From Bacillota bacterium (GTDB lineage: Bacteria > Bacillota > Clostridia > Oscillospirales > Acutalibacteraceae), in assembly GCA_023412845.1 (NCBI GenBank), contig JAEZRH010000172.1, forward strand, positions 7,072-71,071: a stretch of DNA of 64,000 nucleotides, given 5' to 3'. Below the pieces are notes generated by a model. It did no database searches and was not told the DNA's origin. It saw only the letters and a list, made by a program, of their open reading frames with translations. A program made the position numbers and the translations under genes. Of this stretch, positions 33,076 through 42,156 are shown piece after piece; the stretch's first letter is position 1, and each line of letters begins with the position of its first letter.

Positions 33076-34470
33076 ATGATCAAGGAAAATCAAAGGATTC
33101 TGAACGGCCTGTTCGCCGTGTGGGACGCGTGTGTGTGCGTGCTTTCGATGGCGCTGGCTTTCTTTCTCCACTTCTTCCATTACGGCGGCCAGTTCTACAT
33201 CGGCATCGACTACTACATGCATCTGATGCTTTTCATCGTGCCAGCCTATTTCCTTTTCTACCATTATTTCGGCCTGCACGATTCCTTCCGGCACGGCACC
33301 CTGATCGCGGAAGTCGGAAAGGTGTTCCAGTCCAACGCCATCGGCGTCGTGTTCGTGTTCGTCCTCGTCTTTTTCCTCAAGGAAGTCCACGTCTCCAGAA
33401 TGGTGATCTTCCTGTTCGGCCTGGTCAACTTCGCGTTCGGCTCGCTCAACCGGGCCGTGCTGCGGAAGCTGCTGCGCCGGATGCGCGCGTCCGGCTACAA
33501 TATCAAACACCTGCTGCTTGTCGGCTGGAACGATGTCTCTGCCGAGTTCTTCGACCGCGTCACGGCCAACCGCTCGCTCGGCTACGACTTCTCGGGCTAC
33601 CTCAGCCACAGCAAGATCAGCACCTCCGGGCGGAAAATCGCATATGCGGGCGGCTTCGGCACGCTGCCGTACCTTCTGGAGCGCGGCGACATCGACGAAG
33701 TCGTCATTTCGCTCGATTACGCCGAATTTTCGGAACTCGGCGGCATCATCGACACCTGCGAGAAGGCGGGCGTCAAGTCGAATCTGCTGCCGTTCTACAC
33801 GAAATATCTTCCCACCCGCCCCTTTATCGACGAGGTGGAGGGCATGCCGCTCATCAATATCCGCCGCATCCCGCTTGACAACATGCTCAACAGCTTTTCG
33901 AAGCGCCTGCTCGACATTGCCGTTTCCGCCGTCATGCTGCTCGTGCTTTCTCCGCTGATGCTGGCTGCCGCCGTCGGAGTCAGGCTTTCCTCCCCCGGCC
34001 CGGTCTTCTACAGTCAGGAGCGCATGGGAAGGAACAAGCGGATTTTCAGGATGTACAAGTTCCGCTCCATGCGCGTGCAGGCAGGCGACGCGACCACCTG
34101 GGGCACGAAGGACGACGGCCGCCGCACGAAATTCGGCGCGTTTCTCCGCAAATACAGCATCGACGAGCTGCCGCAGCTTTTCAACGTGCTCAGGGGCGAC
34201 ATGAGTCTCGTCGGCCCCCGCCCGGAGCGGCCCTATTTTGTGGACAGGTTCCGCGAGGAGATTCCTCTCTACATGCTCAAGCACCTTGTACGCCCCGGCA
34301 TCACGGGATGGGCGCAGGTCAACGGCTGGCGCGGCGACACCTCCATCGAGGAACGCATCAAATGCGATATCTATTACATAGAGAACTGGACGTTTCTTCT
34401 CGACATCAAGATTCTGCTTCTCACCGTGCTGAAGGGGTTCGTGAACAAAAGCGAAGATCTTCCCGGCTGA
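33076..34470 (+). CDS. Undecaprenyl-phosphate sugar phosphotransferase (WcaJ/CpsE type)
   Basis: A 464-residue polyisoprenyl-phosphate hexose-1-phosphate transferase that starts exopolysaccharide or capsule assembly by loading a sugar phosphate on undecaprenyl phosphate. Four to five N-terminal membrane segments (residues about 10-125) lead to a Rossmann-like CoA_binding_3 region (about 130-245). The C-terminal bacterial sugar transferase domain contains YKFRSMR and DELPQLFNVLRGDMSLVGPRPERPYFV (about 365-392), then GITGWAQVNGWRG. The frame is open from 33016, but the ATG at 33076 starts the hydrophobic N-terminus. It faces the galETK operon across a shared terminator, which may supply UDP-sugars. 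Confidence 0.92.
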   Translation: MIKENQRILNGLFAVWDACVCVLSMALAFFLHFFHYGGQFYIGIDYYMHLMLFIVPAYFLFYHYFGLHDSFRHGTLIAEVGKVFQSNAIGVVFVFVLVFFLKEVHVSRMVIFLFGLVNFAFGSLNRAVLRKLLRRMRASGYNIKHLLLVGWNDVSAEFFDRVTANRSLGYDFSGYLSHSKISTSGRKIAYAGGFGTLPYLLERGDIDEVVISLDYAEFSELGGIIDTCEKAGVKSNLLPFYTKYLPTRPFIDEVEGMPLINIRRIPLDNMLNSFSKRLLDIAVSAVMLLVLSPLMLAAAVGVRLSSPGPVFYSQERMGRNKRIFRMYKFRSMRVQAGDATTWGTKDDGRRTKFGAFLRKYSIDELPQLFNVLRGDMSLVGPRPERPYFVDRFREEIPLYMLKHLVRPGITGWAQVNGWRGDTSIEERIKCDIYYIENWTFLLDIKILLLTVLKGFVNKSEDLPG

Positions 34471-34483
34471 AGCGGGAATACAA

Positions 34484-34530
34484 AAAAGCAGGCGGGTATT
34501 TTCCGGAAAGGAATGCCCGCCTGCTTTTTG
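34484..34530. terminator. bidirectional terminator between sugar transferase and galE
   Basis: AAAAAGCAGGCGGG pairs with CCCGCCTGCTTTTT through a stem of about 14 bp, with A-run and T-run on either side. Confidence 0.9.
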
Positions 34531-34532
34531 AT

Positions 34533-35531
34533 TTATTTATTTTTGCTGATGAAGTTCCAGCTGTCGCGGCACATGTCGTCCAGCGAATATTTTGCTTCCC
34601 ACCCGAGTTCGTTTTTCGCGCGGGAGCAGTCCGCGTAGCAGGTCGCGATGTCGCCGGGGCGTCGGGCCTCGATTTTGTAAGGGATCTTCACGCCGCTCGC
34701 GCGCTCGAACGCGTGCACGACGTCCAGCACGGAGCTGCCCCTACCCGTTCCCAGATTGATGGCGCGGGCGCCGTCGATTTTATCGATGGCCTCAAGCGCC
34801 TTGACATGCCCGGACGCGAGGTCGCAGACGTGGATATAGTCGCGCACGCCGGTCCCGTCGGGCGTGGGGTAGTCGTCGCCGTAAACATGAAGGAAGGGCA
34901 GCTTGCCGACGGCTACTTTCGTGATATACGGCATCAGGTTGTTCGGGATGCCGTTGGGGTTCTCGCCGATCAGGCCGCTCTCGTGGGCGCCGATGGGGTT
35001 GAAGTAGCGGAGCAGCGCGACCTTCCAGTCCTTTTCGGCGAAGCAGACGTCCGTCAGGATCCGCTCGATGAACAGTTTCGTCGTGCCGTAGGGGTTCGTG
35101 GTGGAAAGCGGCATGTCCTCGGTGAACGGCGCGGTGTTGTGCATGCCGTACACCGTGGCCGAGGAGCTGAATACCAGGCGCTTCACGCCGTACCGCTTCA
35201 TCAGGCGCAGCAGGTTGACGGTGCCCGTGAGGTTGTTGTGGTAATACTCAAGCGGCTTCGAGACGGATTCGCCCACCGCCTTAAGGCCCGCGAAATGGAT
35301 GACCGCGTCGATTTTGTTTTCCTTGAAAATCTTTTCAAAGCCCTCCAAGTCGAGCATATCGCAGTCGTAAACCGGGAATTTTTTGCCGGCGATGGCCTCG
35401 ATCTTACCGACGACCTCCGGCGACGAATTGCTGTAATTGTCCATCACGACGATGTCATAGCCGTTCCGCAGAAGCTCGACGGCCGTATGCGAACCGATAT
35501 AACCGGCTCCGCCGGTGATCAGAACATTCAT
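34533..35531 (-). CDS. galE: UDP-glucose 4-epimerase
   Basis: A 332-residue short-chain dehydrogenase interconverting UDP-galactose and UDP-glucose with bound NAD. The NAD loop is ITGGAGYIGSHTAVELL (residues 5-21). The catalytic Ser/Tyr-x3-Lys set is in FSSSATVYG (about 120-128) and NPYGTTKLFIE (about 145-155), and HFAGLKAVGESV is the typical substrate strand. The ATG overlaps the stop of galT by four bases, so translation is coupled. It is the last gene of the galK-galT-galE operon, ended by a terminator. Confidence 0.96.
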   Translation of the reverse strand: MNVLITGGAGYIGSHTAVELLRNGYDIVVMDNYSNSSPEVVGKIEAIAGKKFPVYDCDMLDLEGFEKIFKENKIDAVIHFAGLKAVGESVSKPLEYYHNNLTGTVNLLRLMKRYGVKRLVFSSSATVYGMHNTAPFTEDMPLSTTNPYGTTKLFIERILTDVCFAEKDWKVALLRYFNPIGAHESGLIGENPNGIPNNLMPYITKVAVGKLPFLHVYGDDYPTPDGTGVRDYIHVCDLASGHVKALEAIDKIDGARAINLGTGRGSSVLDVVHAFERASGVKIPYKIEARRPGDIATCYADCSRAKNELGWEAKYSLDDMCRDSWNFISKNK

Positions 35532-36508
35532 TTTCCGTTCTCCTTTCCGTCAAGAAAGCGTTTGTACGCCTGGCGCAGCTCTTCCGCCGTGTCTTCCGGG
35601 CAGGTAGGGTTGCAGGCGGCCCAGGCCCCCGTCTCGCTGGAGGCGTTGAACTTCTGCTTCTGTGCGCTGCGCATGGGCGGGTAAAACTCGATGTGGAAGT
35701 GGAAATCCTTCGAATAGTCGCCGCTGTTGACCGGCGCGTTGTGCATGCACATCATATACGGGAACCGGTACCCGAACAGGCTGTCGAGCATGCCCGCGGT
35801 GTCCCGCACGGTCACGCCGAGGGCGTCCCGCTCCGCGCCGGTGAAATCCGTCAGGTACTGTTTGTGCGCGTTGGACTGGATGTATACGCCGTAGGGATAT
35901 GCGGAGAAAAACGGCAGGAACACGGTGAAGTACTCGTTCCGGAAGATGATGCGGCTCTTCGCCTGCTCCTCGTTCGCAAGAAAATCGCACCAAAGGCAGC
36001 GGCCGTTCTTTTTATAATACTCCTTTGCGGACTGTGCTTCAAGCTCGAGTTTTTTCGGCAGGAACGGATAGGCGTAGATCTGCCCGTGCGGGTGCGGCAT
36101 GGTGACGCCGACGACCTCGCCGCGGTTCTCAAAGACGAACACATATTTGACCTTCGGGTTGGCGCTGAGGGCGGCGAACCGCTCGCACCAGAGGTCGACG
36201 AGCTTGCGCATGTGCGCGTCGGAAAGCTGCGGCACCGTAACCGTGTGTTCCGGCGAATACAGCACGACTTCGCATTTTCCGTAGCAGGGCGCCGTTTTGA
36301 AGAAGTCCGTGCCGACGGGGTCCGGCTCCGGCGGATCCTTCCGCAGCGCCGGAAAATCGTTGTCATACTTCATGACCTCGTAGTCCGGCACGTTGCCGAA
36401 CGACGGGCAGAAGGGGCACCAGTCCTTCGGCATCTGCGGGCGGTTCTGGCGGTTCGACGCCACCATCGTCCAGTCGCGGAGAAAAGGGTCCCATCTCAGT
36501 TCAGCCAT
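35528..36508 (-). CDS. galT: Galactose-1-phosphate uridylyltransferase
   Basis: A 326-residue HIT-superfamily transferase exchanging UMP between UDP-glucose and galactose-1-phosphate. The nucleophilic His lies in MPHPHGQIYAYP (about residues 152-163), with N-terminal zinc-type Cys in DWCPFCPSFG (about 29-38). A downstream FHFHIEFYPP-type His cluster corresponds to the second HIT repeat. The end carries QKQKFNASSETGAWAACNPTCPEDTAEELR. The ATG at 36508 lies 16 bp after galK. Together with GalK and GalE it completes the Leloir pathway. Confidence 0.94.
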   Translation of the reverse strand: MAELRWDPFLRDWTMVASNRQNRPQMPKDWCPFCPSFGNVPDYEVMKYDNDFPALRKDPPEPDPVGTDFFKTAPCYGKCEVVLYSPEHTVTVPQLSDAHMRKLVDLWCERFAALSANPKVKYVFVFENRGEVVGVTMPHPHGQIYAYPFLPKKLELEAQSAKEYYKKNGRCLWCDFLANEEQAKSRIIFRNEYFTVFLPFFSAYPYGVYIQSNAHKQYLTDFTGAERDALGVTVRDTAGMLDSLFGYRFPYMMCMHNAPVNSGDYSKDFHFHIEFYPPMRSAQKQKFNASSETGAWAACNPTCPEDTAEELRQAYKRFLDGKENGK

Positions 36509-36524
36509 TTTAAAGATCTCCTGT

Positions 36525-37811
36525 TCATAAGATTCGGATTCCGCCCACGGGCCTTACGGAAAGGGGCAGACAGCTGTTTTCGCCGAAAACGGCCTCCATG
36601 CGCTCTTTGAATTCCGGCAGGAACCCTTCGGGCACATAGGTCTGCACCGTCCCGGCAAAGCCGCCGCCGTGGACGCGCCACGCGCCGCCCCGGGGAGCGA
36701 GCAGGCGCTCGCACAGGGCAAGCGCCACGGCGACGCCCTGCTCCGAAACGTGCGAAGGCGAAAATACATTCTGCAGGTACTCGAACGAAGAGCGCCCGCT
36801 TTCAATGACAAGGCTCTTGAATTGCTCAAAATTCCCCGCTTTCAGCGCTTCGGCCTCGCGCAGCACGCGGGCGTTGTCGCCGAAGTAATGGACGGCCCGC
36901 AGCACGGCGCGGTCACCCGCCGTGGCGCGCACCTTCGGGATGGCCGCAAAGAACTCATCTTCGTCCACCTGCGAGAGGACTTCTTTGCCGAACACGCCGG
37001 CCGCGGCCCTCATCTCGGCGGGGACGGCCGCATAGTCCGGGGTCAGGGCGGCGTGATTGCCCTTTGTGTCGATCATGCAGAGACGGTAGCCGCACGCCGC
37101 GAAATCAAACGGGATCTTCTCCGCCTTCGGGTCGGCGGAGTCACGGAAATCCAGCATGGCGAAGCCGCCGATCGCGCAGGCCGCCTGGTCCATCAGGCCG
37201 CACGGCTTGCCGAAATAGTCGTTTTCCGCACGCTGGCCGATCTGCGCGACCGCAAGGGGCGGCACGCTCCCCTCACAGAACAGCCCGCTCAGGACCGTGC
37301 CGATGAGCACTTCGAACGCCGCGGACGACGACAGGCCGGAGCCCGGCAGCACCTGCGACGTCGTGTACGCGCAGAACCCGCCGGTGCGGTACCCCCGCCG
37401 GACGAGGTCCGCGCAGATGCCGCGCAGCAGCGCTTTGGACGTATTCTTCTCCTCCGGGTGGACGGAGAGATCGCCGATGTTGAGCGCATCCTCGGGGAAG
37501 CCCTGCGAGCGCACCCGCACCTCGCCGTTTTCAAGCGGCGAGGCTACGGCGACGGCATCCAGATTCACGCCGGCGGCGAGCACCCGCCCGCCCTGGTGGT
37601 CGGTATGGTTGCCGCCGATCTCCGTGCGGCCCGGCGCGCTGAAGACCGTCACGTCCCGGTCCGCGCCGTACAGCCGCCCAAATTCTTCGATCGCGCGGGC
37701 GATCCGTTCCCCGCGTTTTTCCGCTTCCTCTTTTCCGCACACGTAGATGCACGAAAGCTCCTCCGTATATTTCCCCTGCCGGATGAATTTTTTTGCCTGC
37801 TCTGGCAGCAT
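36525..37811 (-). CDS. galK: Galactokinase
   Basis: A 428-residue GHMP kinase phosphorylating galactose at C1. The galactokinase signature is SAPGRTEIGGNHTDHQGG (about residues 52-69). The GHMP phosphate loop is LPGSGLSSSAAFEVLIG (about 146-162), and the C-terminal motif HGGGFAGTVQ is near residue 390. The frame is open to 37997, but the ATG at 37811 with GGGAGGGGA upstream begins the homology. It is the first gene of galK-galT-galE. A promoter with an overlapping short palindrome lies about 55 nt upstream. Confidence 0.95.
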   Translation of the reverse strand: MLPEQAKKFIRQGKYTEELSCIYVCGKEEAEKRGERIARAIEEFGRLYGADRDVTVFSAPGRTEIGGNHTDHQGGRVLAAGVNLDAVAVASPLENGEVRVRSQGFPEDALNIGDLSVHPEEKNTSKALLRGICADLVRRGYRTGGFCAYTTSQVLPGSGLSSSAAFEVLIGTVLSGLFCEGSVPPLAVAQIGQRAENDYFGKPCGLMDQAACAIGGFAMLDFRDSADPKAEKIPFDFAACGYRLCMIDTKGNHAALTPDYAAVPAEMRAAAGVFGKEVLSQVDEDEFFAAIPKVRATAGDRAVLRAVHYFGDNARVLREAEALKAGNFEQFKSLVIESGRSSFEYLQNVFSPSHVSEQGVAVALALCERLLAPRGGAWRVHGGGFAGTVQTYVPEGFLPEFKERMEAVFGENSCLPLSVRPVGGIRIL

Positions 37812-37865
37812 AGCGACATCCCCTCCCATTTTTTTGCACTGCCGCTGTCTTCTTTTTCCGGTTTT

Positions 37866-37899
37866 ATTGTACCCCTCCCACCGTCTTTTCACAAGTGAA
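37866..37899 (-). promoter_or_regulatory. promoter and possible operator for the gal operon
   Basis: TTGTGA (37889-37894), a 17-nt spacer and TACAAT (37866-37871) on the minus strand. TTCAC-TT-GTGAA (37888-37899) overlaps the -35 and could bind a repressor, consistent with sugar-induced control. Confidence 0.55.
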
Positions 37900-37964
37900 G
37901 ATTGTATCAGCGATATGGATATTTGATGTTTTCGCCTTCCCCTCTTATCGCCGGCGAAAATGAA

Positions 37965-37994
37965 TAATACGTATTGCCGATGGAAAACATATTC
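37965..37994 (+). promoter_or_regulatory. weak sigma-G-like promoter for the ger operon
   Basis: TAATA (37965-37969), an 18-nt spacer and CATATTC (37988-37994) loosely fit a forespore promoter, as expected for germinant-receptor genes. An imperfect GAGCCTGCCCC...GGGGAGCGGGCTC inverted repeat (38007-38056) follows in the leader. Confidence 0.3.
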
Positions 37995-38081
37995 CAAAGA
38001 GATTAAGAGCCTGCCCCAAAATCGGAACCGGAATTTCCCCTGTCGGGGAGCGGGCTCAATAAAGAAGGTCTGATCCTACAA

Positions 38082-39578
38082 ATGGCGGGCAGCGATTCTT
38101 TCGGCAATGCGAAGCTCCCCTCCTCCGATCTGGAGGCGAACGTCAAATACCTCTGCAATATCTTCAGGGATGACGACACGCTCGTTAAGCGTTTTTTTTC
38201 GAGCGCACGCGAACCGACGGCAAAGTTCTGCATCCTTTTTTCCGACGGAATGATCAACAATAAGCTTATGAACGAGGATATCATCCGCCCCGTGCTGGAA
38301 TGTCCCTTCCGAAAAGACGACCCCAGTCTGACCCAAACCGTATCGGAAAACATCACGCTTTCCAACAGCGTGGAACGGACCGATCAGGTCGAGAATCTGG
38401 TCCAGGCCATCGTCTACGGCGATACGGTTCTGCTGGCACGGGGCTGCCCGGACGCGCTGGTGCTGAACACCAAAGGGTGGAACACGCGCTCCATTGCCGA
38501 ACCGGAAAGCGAACGCGTGCTGCGCGGCCCGCGCGAGGGGTTCAACGAATCGCTGCTGACGAACCTCTCCATGCTGCACCGAAAGCTGCGGACCCCGGAC
38601 CTTAAGATGAAATACCGCACCTTCGGCACCAGGACCAAGACGAAGGCCTGCCTCTGCTACCTGGACAGTCTTGTGAACAAGTCCGTGCTGGAAGAGTTGG
38701 AAAAGCGCCTGGACCGGATCGACATCGACGGGACGCTCGACTCGAATTACATTGCGGAATTGATCAAGGATTCCCCGTTTTCCGCCATTGACACGGTGGG
38801 GAGCACGGAGCGCCCCGACGTGGTGGCCGGCAAGCTTCTGGAGGGCCGCATCGCCCTGTTGCTGGACGGAACGCCGGCGGTGCTGACGGTCCCCCACCTG
38901 TTCATCGAGCTTTTTCAGAGCGACGAGGATTATTACGTTTCCTTTGTGTTTTCATCAATCGGCAGATTGCTGCGGATTCTCTCCTTCATCATATCTCTCT
39001 GCTTCCCCGCCTTCTACGTCGCTCTGGTGACCTTCCACCAGGAAATGCTCCCCACGCAGCTTCTGCTGAGCATCTCAGCCGCGCGGCAGGGCGTCCCCTT
39101 CCCCACCGCACTGGAAACCGTGTTCATGCTCGTCGTGTTTGAGATGCTGCGCGAGTCCGGCGCGCGCATGCCCGGCATCATGGGTCAGACGCTCAGCATC
39201 GTGGGCGCGCTGGTCATCGGTCAGGCCGCCGTGCGCGCCAAGCTCGTCAGCGCCCCAATCATCATCGTCGTCGGCCTTGCCGGGATCACCGGTCTGATGG
39301 TCCCGCGTCTCAAAGGGTACACCATCACTCATCGTTTTTTCCTGCTGATCTGCGCCTGCTTTCTCGGGCTTTACGGGCTGCTGCTGGGCCTCCTGGTCCT
39401 TTTGGTCGGGATTTTCGGGATGCATTCCTTCGGAGTGCCCATCGTGCCCGACATCCACCTGAGCAACCCGCAGGAATACAAAGACATCTACTTCCGGTTT
39501 CCCTGGATCTTTATGAAAGAACGGCCGGGCTACTTTACCAAGAACACGACCAGGCAGACAAACGGGGAGAAAAAATGA
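38082..39578 (+). CDS. Spore germination protein GerA family (A subunit)
   Basis: A 498-residue A subunit of a Ger-type nutrient germinant receptor in the inner spore membrane. The soluble N-terminal domain (residues 1-285) includes ARGCPDALVLNTKGWNTRSIAEPESERVLRGPREGFNESLLTN, the family hallmark. The C-terminal half has about five membrane segments and the conserved PTQLLLSISAARQGVPFPTALE and ESGARMPG motifs. The A subunit oligomerises as a nutrient-gated ion channel. The nearest Shine-Dalgarno (AAGG at 38066) is rather far from the ATG at 38082, which may lower expression. Its stop overlaps the next gene by four bases. Confidence 0.94.
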   Translation: MAGSDSFGNAKLPSSDLEANVKYLCNIFRDDDTLVKRFFSSAREPTAKFCILFSDGMINNKLMNEDIIRPVLECPFRKDDPSLTQTVSENITLSNSVERTDQVENLVQAIVYGDTVLLARGCPDALVLNTKGWNTRSIAEPESERVLRGPREGFNESLLTNLSMLHRKLRTPDLKMKYRTFGTRTKTKACLCYLDSLVNKSVLEELEKRLDRIDIDGTLDSNYIAELIKDSPFSAIDTVGSTERPDVVAGKLLEGRIALLLDGTPAVLTVPHLFIELFQSDEDYYVSFVFSSIGRLLRILSFIISLCFPAFYVALVTFHQEMLPTQLLLSISAARQGVPFPTALETVFMLVVFEMLRESGARMPGIMGQTLSIVGALVIGQAAVRAKLVSAPIIIVVGLAGITGLMVPRLKGYTITHRFFLLICACFLGLYGLLLGLLVLLVGIFGMHSFGVPIVPDIHLSNPQEYKDIYFRFPWIFMKERPGYFTKNTTRQTNGEKK

Positions 39579-40720
39579 AAAAAGCAGTGGCTTTGATCGT
39601 GGCGCTCGTGATGATATTCACCTTCACGGGATGCTGGAACTATCACGAAATCGAAACGCTTCAGATCGTTGCGGGCGTGGCGCTGGACCCGGGTCAAAAC
39701 GGTTATAAATACCATGTCACCTTTGAATGCGTCAAGCTGCAGCAGGACGGCCAGCAGTCGGGCGGCTCCCAGCCGGTGATCCTGGAAACGGACGGGAACA
39801 CCATATTCGACGCCGTGCGCAGCACGCTGAACGAATCGGACAAAAAGCTTTATTTCAGCCACTGCCAGATCGTTATCGTCAGCAGCCAGCTTGCGAAGAG
39901 CGGGCTCAAGGTTTTGCTGGACTGGTTCATGCGTGATGCCGAGCCGCGCGACACGCTGGAATTTCTGGTCTCGAAGGAAGACACCGCGGGGGTCATTCTG
40001 CAGCAGAAACCTAAAACCGGGCAGGTGATGTCATACCAGATCTCCAACTCTCTGCACGAATCCGCCAATGCGGCCGGCAAAAACCAGCACATGCAGCTTT
40101 ACCAGATCAACAACACTCTGAACACGGCCGGGAACGACCTCTCCCTCCCCGCGATAAAGATCAAGCAGGAGGCGGGCGGAGCGAACGTGCAGGTGGATGG
40201 GGACGCGGTGTTCAAGGAGGATAAGCTGGTGGGCTGGATCGACGGCGACCAGGCAAGATCGCTGAACTTCGTGCTGAACAGGATCAACGGAGGCCTTCTC
40301 CTCACCGGGGAAAAGCCGGGCGAACAGGACCTCGCGCTGGAAATCATCAGCAGTAGCACAAAAATCAAGCCCACCGTCAGCAACGGGATTCCCACCATGA
40401 ACATCGGCATCCACATGCTGGCGGCCTATGGCGAACAAAACAGCACGACGGACGTTCTTTCGAACCAGGGCGCCGAAAAGGTTGCGCAATACGCAGAGCG
40501 CACCATAAAAACTGGCGTGGAAGATATGATCGCCCTGACGCAGCAGAAATACGACAGCGACATCTTCGACTTCGGCTCTAAAATCAACCAGGAGCTGCCG
40601 GATGACTGGGACAAGCTTAAGCCCAACTGGTACGACACGTTCAAAAAGCTGAAGTACAACGTCAGCGCCGAGGTGGAGATCAAGAATGCGGCGACCGCCG
40701 TGGACAAAGGGGGCCAATAG
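39575..40720 (+). CDS. Spore germination lipoprotein GerC family (C subunit)
   Basis: A 381-residue Ger(x)C lipoprotein. The signal peptide ends in a lipobox at FTFTGCWNYHEIETL (Cys about residue 20), the invariant GCW(D/N) start of the family. The mature protein has FSHCQIVIVSSQLAKSGLKVLLDWFMRDAEPRDTLEFLVSK (about 88-130) and a C-terminal domain ending in the DIFDFGSKINQELPDDWDKLKPNW pattern typical of GerC. It is anchored on the outer face of the inner spore membrane and is needed for receptor function. It overlaps gerA by ATGA; the next small gene starts 2 bp after it. Confidence 0.94.
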   Translation: MKKAVALIVALVMIFTFTGCWNYHEIETLQIVAGVALDPGQNGYKYHVTFECVKLQQDGQQSGGSQPVILETDGNTIFDAVRSTLNESDKKLYFSHCQIVIVSSQLAKSGLKVLLDWFMRDAEPRDTLEFLVSKEDTAGVILQQKPKTGQVMSYQISNSLHESANAAGKNQHMQLYQINNTLNTAGNDLSLPAIKIKQEAGGANVQVDGDAVFKEDKLVGWIDGDQARSLNFVLNRINGGLLLTGEKPGEQDLALEIISSSTKIKPTVSNGIPTMNIGIHMLAAYGEQNSTTDVLSNQGAEKVAQYAERTIKTGVEDMIALTQQKYDSDIFDFGSKINQELPDDWDKLKPNWYDTFKKLKYNVSAEVEIKNAATAVDKGGQ

Positions 40721-40722
40721 CG

Positions 40723-40935
40723 ATGCAGGGCATGATGATTTTTCTTTTTTTCTTCGTGATTCTGGCCGCTTTTGACCTCGCGCCCTTAATCAAGCGGAAG
40801 GAATGGACCTATCTTTACTTTTCCGTCCCCGCCTATGTGATCTCTCTGGTCCTGAACATCCTGATGGCCGGCAATATCCGTTATCCGAGCATCACAAAGG
40901 TGATAGAAGGGGTCTTATCAAAATTTGTAAAGTGA
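40723..40935 (+). CDS. Small membrane protein of the germination operon
   Basis: A 70-residue protein with two hydrophobic segments (residues about 4-20 and 30-48) and a basic C-terminus. It sits 2 bp after the C subunit gene and 9 bp before the first permease gene. Small two-membrane-segment proteins of this kind accompany some ger operons (GerD-unrelated, sometimes called a fourth subunit), so a regulatory subunit role is plausible, but no family was recognised with certainty. Confidence 0.7.
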   Translation: MQGMMIFLFFFVILAAFDLAPLIKRKEWTYLYFSVPAYVISLVLNILMAGNIRYPSITKVIEGVLSKFVK

Positions 40936-40944
40936 AGGGTCGCC

Positions 40945-42066
40945 ATGGAAAAAGTCAAGATCCCGGGCCAGCAGATGCAGGCGATGCTGGCCCTGTTCCT
41001 TCTGGGCAGCTCCTTTATTTCCGGGGGAGCATTCAAGGCCCGGCAGGACTCCTGGATCTGCCTGACCGCCGCTTATGTCCTGAGCATCCCGCTATACTGG
41101 GTCTATGCCAGACTTCTTGAGCTGTATGAGAGCCGGGATTTCTTCGACTGCATCCTGCGGTCGTGCGGCAGAATTGCCGGCACGGCGGTCTGTGCCCTGT
41201 ACGCGCTGTTTATGCTTCATGTGATCGCCCTGATCCTCCGCATTTTCATAGAATATATCCACAACCTCAACATGCCGGAGACGCCGCCGGTCTTTATCGC
41301 CGGCTGCATTACGGTCACCGCCGTCTACGCACTGAAAAACCGGTTCCCCGTTTTGGCCCGCGTTTCAAGGCCGCTGCTGGTGGTTTATGCCTCCCTGCTG
41401 ACCCTGACTCTCATTCTTGCGCAGGGGAGCATGGACTTCGGCAACCTCAAGCCGTTTCTGCACCACAGCTTCACCGACCTGGCAGAGGGCACCTCCGTCC
41501 CCTTCGCCATTCCTTTCGGGGATACCGTGCTTTTCCTCCCGGCGCTCAGTTCTCTGGACCGCAAGGAAAAACCGTTCCCCGTCCTGCTGAAGGGGAGCAC
41601 GATCGGCTTCGTGCTTCTGCTGGCCATCAGCCTGCGAAACATTCTTATCCTCGGGTATTCGGACAGCTCTTACATGTTCCCTTCCTATAACGCGGCGTCG
41701 GTCATCGCGATCGGGGACTTTATCCTCGGGGTCGAGGTGATCGTGGGGTTCTACGTCCTGATTGCGGGATTCGTACGCATCTGCATGCTGCTTTACACCA
41801 TGAGCAGCGCTTTCGCCGTGGTGTTCCGCTTTCACGATTACGAGCCGCTTGTCATCCCCTGCGGGCTGCTCGCCATCACCATGTCGCTGTTCGTTCACCG
41901 CGACACGGCCGACCTGTTCAGCTTTCTACCGTATTACCCTGCCTATTCCTTCCCGATGCAGGTCGTTCTGCCGCTCCTGCTTCTGGCCGTCGGAAAGATC
42001 CGGAAAAAAATCGGCTTTTTGAAGAAAACGCGGAAGAAATCCGCGCGGAACGCACCCGCTCCCTGA
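40945..42066 (+). CDS. Spore germination permease GerB family (B subunit, first copy)
   Basis: A 373-residue protein of the spore permease family, within the amino acid-polyamine-organocation transporters, with about ten membrane segments. It starts QMQAMLALFLLGSSFISGGAFKARQDSW, the characteristic first membrane helix, and carries FIEYIHNLNMPETPP and GNLKPFL-like segments. The B subunit recognises the germinant. The ATG at 40945 follows AAGGGTCGCC. The paralogue downstream has the same opening pattern, so these are tandem duplicates that have diverged. Confidence 0.92.
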   Translation: MEKVKIPGQQMQAMLALFLLGSSFISGGAFKARQDSWICLTAAYVLSIPLYWVYARLLELYESRDFFDCILRSCGRIAGTAVCALYALFMLHVIALILRIFIEYIHNLNMPETPPVFIAGCITVTAVYALKNRFPVLARVSRPLLVVYASLLTLTLILAQGSMDFGNLKPFLHHSFTDLAEGTSVPFAIPFGDTVLFLPALSSLDRKEKPFPVLLKGSTIGFVLLLAISLRNILILGYSDSSYMFPSYNAASVIAIGDFILGVEVIVGFYVLIAGFVRICMLLYTMSSAFAVVFRFHDYEPLVIPCGLLAITMSLFVHRDTADLFSFLPYYPAYSFPMQVVLPLLLLAVGKIRKKIGFLKKTRKKSARNAPAP

Positions 42067-42156
42067 AAGCCGCCGGACACGGGAACGCGGCCGGGCCGGA
42101 TGGAATCCCGGTTCCCGGCATTTGCAAACGTTTCAATTGATTGGAAAGGGTTTACC

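Noticed and set aside
38007..38056. Second MITE upstream of the ger operon
   Set aside because: The inverted repeat is imperfect and short, with no element-sized interior; a leader hairpin is as likely.
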